From JAJPJX01 sp964568355 (lineage in GTDB: Bacteria; Acidobacteriota; Terriglobia; Bryobacterales; Bryobacteraceae): a stretch of 10,494 nucleotides of DNA. Below the pieces are notes generated by a model. That model had not been told where the DNA came from and searched no databases. It saw nothing but the letters and a program-made list of their open reading frames with translations. Shown here one piece after another: positions 6,469-10,494 of the stretch (positions are counted from its first letter, which is position 1; each line of letters opens with the position of its first letter). The translations under genes were made by a program, and so were the position numbers. The stretch lies in contig CAZMRK010000704.1 of NCBI GenBank assembly GCA_964568355.1, forward strand, positions 1-10,494, written 5' to 3'.

Positions 6469-7359
6469 TTGGAGGCTGAAGCGGAACCGTTAGTCAGCAT
6501 TGTCACGCCGTGCTTCAATTCGGCGCGATTTCTGGAGGAGACGATTCAGAGTGTCTTGAGCCAGGACTATCCGCACATCGAGTACCTGGTGATGGATGGC
6601 GGTTCGAGCGACGGCACTTTGGAAATTCTGGAGCGGTACCGGGGGCGGCTCCGCTACGTGTCCGAGCCGGACCGGGGGCAGGCGGATGCGATCAACCGCG
6701 GCTTCCGCATGACGCGCGGCCCCATCTTTTCCTTTTTGAATGCGGACGATACTTATCTGCCCGGAGCCATCTCGACGGTGGTCCGGCATATGCAAGCGCA
6801 TCCCGAAGCGGGGGTGGTGTATGGTGAGGGTTATCACATTTCCGCAATCGGTGAGACCATCAGCCGCTACCCCACGCAGCCTTTTGATCCGGAGCGCTTC
6901 GAACGGCAGTGCTATATCTGCCAGCCGGCCTCGTTTCTGCGCCGGGAAGTATTCGAGGCGGTGGGAATGCTGAATCCGCAACTGGATTTTGCACTGGACT
7001 ACGATCTGTGGATCCGGGTGGCGCGGCGCTTTCCGATGCTGAAGATCGACGAATACCTGGCGCGGTCGCGCATGCATCCGGAGAACAAGACGCTGGGGCA
7101 GTTGAACGAGGTTTTCCAGGAAGTGATTGCCGTGCTTCAGCGGCATTATGGATATGTGCCCTGCAACTGGCTGTATGGCTATAGCGAGTACCTGATCTCG
7201 GGACGCGACCCGGTCTTCCGGACGGCGCGGCCTTCGCTGGCCAATGTGGGGCTGTGCGTGCTGTTGGGTATGTATTACAACAAGCTGCATCCGCTGCGTT
7301 TTGCCAGCGATCTGTACCAGACGGCTGCCCAGGTGCGGACCGGTGCGCGGCGGCCGTGA
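6469..7359 (+). CDS. Family 2 glycosyltransferase (WfgS-like)
   Basis: The 296-aa product is a GT-A fold glycosyltransferase of family GT2, which transfers a sugar from a nucleotide-sugar donor at the cytoplasmic membrane face. Visible motifs are LVSIVTPCFNSARFL (8-22), YLVMDGGSSDGT (39-50), SEPDRGQADAINRG (65-78) and the metal/donor motif FLNADD (89-94), here NADD in place of the common DxD. A QPASFLRRE strand (152-160) and an acceptor-side LDFALDYDLWIRV (172-184) follow. The final 40 residues (about 255-296) hold a hydrophobic stretch, NVGLCVLLGMYY, that may contact the membrane. The start is TTG with a strong ribosome-binding site. The stop overlaps the start of a paralogous glycosyltransferase (GTGA), so translation of the two is probably coupled. 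A role in exopolysaccharide, O-antigen or other surface glycan synthesis is likely; donor and acceptor cannot be read. Confidence 0.9.
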   Translation: MEAEAEPLVSIVTPCFNSARFLEETIQSVLSQDYPHIEYLVMDGGSSDGTLEILERYRGRLRYVSEPDRGQADAINRGFRMTRGPIFSFLNADDTYLPGAISTVVRHMQAHPEAGVVYGEGYHISAIGETISRYPTQPFDPERFERQCYICQPASFLRREVFEAVGMLNPQLDFALDYDLWIRVARRFPMLKIDEYLARSRMHPENKTLGQLNEVFQEVIAVLQRHYGYVPCNWLYGYSEYLISGRDPVFRTARPSLANVGLCVLLGMYYNKLHPLRFASDLYQTAAQVRTGARRP

Positions 7360-8543
7360 CCTCGGACAGCGCCCCGCTGGTCACGATCGTGACCCCGTCC
7401 TATAATCAGGGCCGCTTCATCCGCGCGACGATCGAAAGCGTGCTGAGCCAGGACTACCCGCATCTGGAATACCTGATCGTGGACGGGGGGTCGACGGACG
7501 AGACGGCGGCAATCGTGGGGGAATACGCGGGAAGGCTGACCTGGATCAGCGAGCCGGACCGGGGGCAGTCCGACGCGATCAACAAAGGCTTTCGCCGGGC
7601 GCGGGGCGAAATCGTGGCGTGGCTGAACTCGGATGACGTGATTCTGCCGGGCGCGGTCTCGCGCGCGGTGGCGGCCCTCGCCGCGCATCCGGAGGCCGGC
7701 GCGGTGTATGGCGAAGGCTACCGGATGGATGAGACCGGCCGCGTCACGGGGAGGTTTCCCGCCACCGAGCCGTTCAACCTCTGGAAGCTGGTCTACCTGA
7801 GCGACTACATTCTGCAGCAGACGGTATTTTTCCGGCGGCGCGTGGTCGAGGAGGTGGGATACCTGGACGAAAGCCTGCATTACGGAATGGACTGGGATCT
7901 CCTGATCCGCATCGGCAAGCGCCATCCGCTGGTCTATATTCCAGAATACCTGGGCTGCCTGCGCGAGTACGAGACGGCCAAGACCTTTTCGGGAGGCGCG
8001 GCGCGGGTGCGCGAGCTGCGCGCCATTCTCCAGAGGCATACCGGCCTGCGCTACCCTCCCGGCTACATCACCTATGGGTTGGGGAGCTACCAGCGGGAGT
8101 GGATGAATCGCCTGGAGCACAACAGCCCCCGCTGGTTGAAGTGGCCGGCGACGGCGCTGCTGCTGGTGATCTACGCGGCGACGGCGTATGCCATCATGCG
8201 AACGCTGCGCAATGCGCAGGGCTGGTATCCGGACGGCTGGGCGGCTCCCCGGCTGAAATGGATGCTGCCGCCGGGTAGCGGTGTCCTGCGGATGCGGGGA
8301 GAACTGCCGCCGGGGCGCCGCGGGCTGGCCGGCCAGACACTCCGGATCTTTTCCGGCGGACGGCTGCTCGACACGGCGGAAGTGGGATGGGGGAAGTTCG
8401 AACTCCTCATTCCCGCGCCCGAAAGCAGCGACGCGGTGGAGCTGGAAGTCCGGGCATCGCGCTACGTGAGGCCGCGCTGGGGCAGCGAGCCCAGCTTCCG
8501 GCGCCTGGCCTACCGGCTGTATTCGATCGAGTGGGCGGAGTGA
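7356..8543 (+). CDS. Family 2 glycosyltransferase with membrane segment and C-terminal beta-rich domain
   Basis: The GTG at 7356 overlaps the upstream stop as GTGA and yields MTSDSAPLVTIVTPSYNQ, whose numbering matches the preceding glycosyltransferase without gaps to about residue 125. The frame is open back to 7254, but that part lies inside the preceding gene. The 395-aa product repeats the GT2 signature: YLIVDGGSTDET (39-50), SEPDRGQSDAINKG (65-78), WLNSDD (89-94), and YGMDWDLLIRIG (176-187). Unlike its neighbour it continues with a likely membrane span or hydrophobic helix (about 262-282, LKWPATALLLVIYAATAYAI). It then has a domain of about 100 residues (298-395) with strands such as QTLRIFSGGRLLD, FELLIPAP and VELEVRAS, ending YSIEWAE. 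That tail looks like a small beta-sandwich, perhaps sugar-binding, but this is inference. A joint role with the first enzyme in one surface glycan is likely. Confidence 0.88.
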   Translation: MTSDSAPLVTIVTPSYNQGRFIRATIESVLSQDYPHLEYLIVDGGSTDETAAIVGEYAGRLTWISEPDRGQSDAINKGFRRARGEIVAWLNSDDVILPGAVSRAVAALAAHPEAGAVYGEGYRMDETGRVTGRFPATEPFNLWKLVYLSDYILQQTVFFRRRVVEEVGYLDESLHYGMDWDLLIRIGKRHPLVYIPEYLGCLREYETAKTFSGGAARVRELRAILQRHTGLRYPPGYITYGLGSYQREWMNRLEHNSPRWLKWPATALLLVIYAATAYAIMRTLRNAQGWYPDGWAAPRLKWMLPPGSGVLRMRGELPPGRRGLAGQTLRIFSGGRLLDTAEVGWGKFELLIPAPESSDAVELEVRASRYVRPRWGSEPSFRRLAYRLYSIEWAE

Positions 8544-8637
8544 GGGGTGGCAGCGTCTTGTGTGGCCGGCGCCGGACTTCAGTCCGGCAAACCGTGCGCC
8601 GGTTCAAACCGGCGCGCAGGCTGAAGCCTGCCCCACC
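8544..8637. repeat. Intergenic triple-hairpin element (REP-like)
   Basis: The convergent gap holds three consecutive palindromes. Hairpin 1: GCCGGACT (8571-8578) pairs with AGTCCGGC (8581-8588). Hairpin 2: GCGCCGGTT (8596-8604) pairs with AACCGGCGC (8607-8615). Hairpin 3: GCAGGCT (8616-8622) pairs with AGCCTGC (8625-8631). All arms are perfect. The centres are alike (CTTCAG, TTCAAA, CTGAAG), while the stems differ with matched changes. A further 10-bp palindrome, CCGGCGCCGG (8566-8575), overlaps the first arm. The outer edges, GGTGGCA (8546-8552) and TGCCCCACC (8629-8637), are partly complementary. It probably terminates transcription from one or both sides. The build also resembles dispersed REP-type repeats. 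Confidence 0.7.
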
Positions 8638-8661
8638 TTAGTAACACAGTAGTACGAGTGC

Positions 8662-9903
8662 TCAGGAAGCGGCGGCGGACTGGGATGCCAGGTCCAGGAC
8701 TTCGCGGACTTTGGCCAGCAGGACGTCGGGCTTCAGCGGCTTTTGCAGGAATGCCACCCCGGGACGCAGCGAGACGCTGTGCAGGATCTTGTCACCTGCG
8801 TAACCCGACATAAACAGCACCTTCACGCCTGGCTGCCGGTGCAGCAGTTCGTCGGCCAGTTGGCTTCCATCCATGCGCGGCATGATGACGTCGGTCAGCA
8901 AAAGGTCGATGGGTTGGTGCTGCTGATAAACTTCCAGCGCTTCGACCCCATCGCGCGCCGTGAGCACGGTGTAGCCGCGGGATTCGAGCACGTGCTGCAC
9001 CAGCCTCCGCACGCCTTCTTCGTCTTCGGCAAGCAGAATGACCTCGGTGCCGCACATCCGGTCGCGAGGGACGGCGCGGGGAGCCGGGGACTCCCGAACG
9101 TCGGTTGCGCCGGGCAGATAGATGGTGAACGTGGTGCCGGCGCCAAGGGTGCTCGCCACATCGATGGCGCCCCCGCTCTCCTTCACGATCCCCTGGACCG
9201 TGCTCAGGCCCAGCCCGGTGCCCTTGCCCGGCTTGGTGGTAAACAGAGGCTCGAAGAGATGGCTCAACGCGCCGGCATCCATCCCGCTGCCGGTATCTGC
9301 GAGCGACATGGCGAGGTAAGAACCGGCGGCAAGCGAGCGGGCGGCGGCCTCCTCCGGCCCCATCCGCATGCTGGTGGTGGCGATCGTGATGCGGCCGCCG
9401 GCCGGCATGGCGTCGCGGGCATTGAGCACCAGGTTCATGATGACCTGGGTCATGCGGGCCGGGTCGGCCTTCACTTTCGGCAGGTCGGGCGCGAGCCGGG
9501 TAACCAGTTCGATCTGCTCTCCGATCAGAGGCCGCAGCATGTGCTCGACGTCGCGGATCAGAGCGTTCAGGTCCAGATTTTGCAGCTCGGCGGCCTGACT
9601 GCGTAGAAAATCGAGCAATCGCGTAGTCATCCCCGCGCCGCGGTTGGCGGCCTGGCGGATCTCTTCCAACTCCGCGCGCAACGGGTCCCGGCTGCCGATG
9701 CGATTGAGAACGAGCTCACTGTAGCCCGAGATCAGGGTCAGGAGGTTGGCGAAGTCGTGAGCGACACCACCGGCCACCCGTCCCAACATCTGCATCTTCT
9801 CGGCCTCCGGATTGGTTTCCGGCGCCGGAGCGAGCGGGATTTTTTGCGACTGAACGGCGCCTTCCTGGTGAGGCCAGGGAGTCAGCGCCCCGCGAGTGCC
9901 CAT
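8662..9903 (-). CDS. Hybrid sensor histidine kinase/response regulator without sensor domain
   Basis: The 413-aa product starts at the ATG at 9903, with a modest GAGGT 12 bases upstream. A low-complexity N-terminus of about 35 residues has no PAS, GAF or membrane span. The HisKA helix pair follows, with the phospho-acceptor H49 in GGVAHDFANLLTLISGYSEL (45-64). The ATPase domain has the N-box NLVLNARDAM (157-166), G1 DTGSGM (203-208), the F-box-like LFEPLFTTKPGKGTGLGLS (216-234) and the tail FTIYLP. A receiver domain (about 286-402) has the acidic pair E293/D294, the phospho-acceptor D338 in LLTDVIMPRMDG, a conserved Ser in FMSGYAG (364-370) and K388 in FLQKPL. Such kinases pass phosphate from His to Asp and often on to a phosphotransfer protein. 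No output domain or partner regulator is adjacent, so input and target are unknown. The H-box reads HDFAN, where relatives mostly have HDFNN. Confidence 0.93.
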   Translation of the reverse strand: MGTRGALTPWPHQEGAVQSQKIPLAPAPETNPEAEKMQMLGRVAGGVAHDFANLLTLISGYSELVLNRIGSRDPLRAELEEIRQAANRGAGMTTRLLDFLRSQAAELQNLDLNALIRDVEHMLRPLIGEQIELVTRLAPDLPKVKADPARMTQVIMNLVLNARDAMPAGGRITIATTSMRMGPEEAAARSLAAGSYLAMSLADTGSGMDAGALSHLFEPLFTTKPGKGTGLGLSTVQGIVKESGGAIDVASTLGAGTTFTIYLPGATDVRESPAPRAVPRDRMCGTEVILLAEDEEGVRRLVQHVLESRGYTVLTARDGVEALEVYQQHQPIDLLLTDVIMPRMDGSQLADELLHRQPGVKVLFMSGYAGDKILHSVSLRPGVAFLQKPLKPDVLLAKVREVLDLASQSAAAS

Positions 9904-10053
9904 GAGAATCAGCGGACCTCACTCGAAAGAATGCAATTCCGCGACCACATAGGCAGAATATGCTTCAAAACGCGTCACTTTGTGGATTTCCGGGCGGAAA
10001 AATGTAAGCTGGATAGAATAAACGGTGGGAAAAATTACCTCTTTCGGCAGGCC
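9904..10053. other. Intergenic region upstream of kinase
   Basis: These 150 bases lie between two leftward genes and are richer in A and T than the coding DNA. They probably hold the kinase promoter, though no clear -35/-10 pair could be fixed. A short perfect palindrome, TTTCCG-GG-CGGAAA, lies at 9987-10000; it has no U-tract after it on the reverse strand, so it reads better as a possible operator than as a terminator of the DUF4097 gene. Confidence 0.4.
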
Positions 10054-10494
10054 CTATTTCTTCTTTCGAATGTAAATCTTTCCATTAAACGTTGTGAACT
10101 GCATCTCGGGTCCGCCGCCGTTGATGGTTCCGGAAATCCCTCGATCGAAACGAAGCCGGCGCAGCCGGGGACGATTCGGAGAGGGGTTGGTTTCCGACGG
10201 CCTGGAGGCAGGCTCCAGGTTTACGTCAAAATCGGTATAGATCTCGCCATTATTGGTCTTCATTTTTACGCGGGCTTTCACGTCGGACGGCAAGGTAACA
10301 TCGATATCTCCATTTAAGGAACTGAAGGACATAGACTTGCCCGGATCCACCCGATCAAAGACAGCGGTTACGTTCTGATTCAGCGAGTGCACAACGGCGG
10401 CGCCCGAGATATTGCGCAGGTGAATGGCGCCGTTGAGATTGTCGGCGTCGACCTCCCCGCGGGTGTTCTCCACGACGATCTCTCCGTCGTTCAT
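10054..10494 (-). CDS. DUF4097-type repeat protein, C-terminal part (5' end outside window)
   Basis: The last 146 residues are present. The ATG at 10494 falls exactly on the window edge and is probably an internal methionine, because relatives are usually longer (around 250-350 aa) and exported. The sequence is a solenoid of short beta repeats built on an N-G-(E/D/A)-I core: DGEIVVEN (3-10), LNGAIHLRN (20-28), LNGDIDVTLP (60-69), NNGEIYTDFD (81-90) and FNGKIYIRK (136-144). A polar, proline-rich insert (93-115, ASRPSETNPSPNRPRLRR) breaks the pattern before the final repeats. This is the DUF4097 (adhesin-like) pattern, whose molecular role is not settled; such genes often accompany envelope-stress or anti-sigma genes. 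The C-terminus ends in three lysines. The downstream kinase gene is 150 bases away, so no operon is assumed. Confidence 0.78.
   Translation of the reverse strand: MNDGEIVVENTRGEVDADNLNGAIHLRNISGAAVVHSLNQNVTAVFDRVDPGKSMSFSSLNGDIDVTLPSDVKARVKMKTNNGEIYTDFDVNLEPASRPSETNPSPNRPRLRRLRFDRGISGTINGGGPEMQFTTFNGKIYIRKKK

Noticed and set aside
6324..6518. Upstream extension of the radical SAM gene to 6518
   Set aside because: It crosses the divergent intergenic region and the glycosyltransferase start. The repeated PQN-like residues there come from the 21-bp DNA repeat, and the ATG at 6323 has a proper ribosome-binding site.
8566..8637. CRISPR-like array
   Set aside because: The three units are palindromes with different stems, directly adjacent, without identical repeats or spacers.
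9987..10000. Intrinsic terminator for the DUF4097 gene
   Set aside because: The stem is only 6 bp with a 2-base centre, and no U-tract follows on the reverse strand.

Overview
This window is GC-rich, densely coded bacterial DNA from a Gram-negative (diderm) organism. The diderm inference rests on a lipopolysaccharide-export permease of the LptF/LptG family and on exported proteins. The gene mix suggests a soil Acidobacteriota of the Bryobacter/Solibacter kind: a secreted TldD/PmbA-like pair, a fused Lpt permease, a Tat-type beta-propeller, a HisKA-REC hybrid kinase, a DUF4097 protein, and intergenic hairpins with CTTCAG-type centres. This assignment is inference from style and content, since no rRNA or marker gene is present.

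Left part (1-4421, + strand): the 3' end of one TldD/PmbA-like gene overlaps a second, complete paralogue that has a signal peptide. After 24 bases comes one long gene encoding two YjgP/YjgQ (LptF/LptG) permease modules in a single chain. All three look co-directional and probably co-transcribed. A perfect GC-rich hairpin (4434-4451) sits where this operon meets the next block head-on.

Middle part (4453-6323, - strand): a radical SAM enzyme with a SPASM/twitch-like cysteine-rich tail is followed 50 bases downstream by a small exported beta-propeller protein. A 145-base divergent intergenic region (6324-6468) carries a two-copy 21-bp direct repeat. It separates these genes from a rightward pair of overlapping paralogous family-2 glycosyltransferases (6469-8543). 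The second glycosyltransferase carries an extra membrane segment and a C-terminal beta-rich domain. Together these genes look like a small surface-glycan or cell-surface modification locus, although no substrate can be read from the sequence.

Right part (8544-10494): the gap after the glycosyltransferases is filled by three consecutive near-perfect hairpins with different stems but similar centres (8571-8631). A leftward hybrid histidine kinase/response-regulator gene with no sensor domain follows. The window ends inside a leftward DUF4097-type repeat protein.

The most interesting items are the exported, apparently zinc-motif-less TldD/PmbA pair beside the fused Lpt permease, the triple-hairpin intergenic element, the 21-bp repeat in the divergent promoter region, the appended domain on the second glycosyltransferase, and the cysteine-rich radical SAM enzyme next to a His-Gly-repeat propeller. 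No CRISPR array, tRNA, rRNA, transposase or phage gene was seen.
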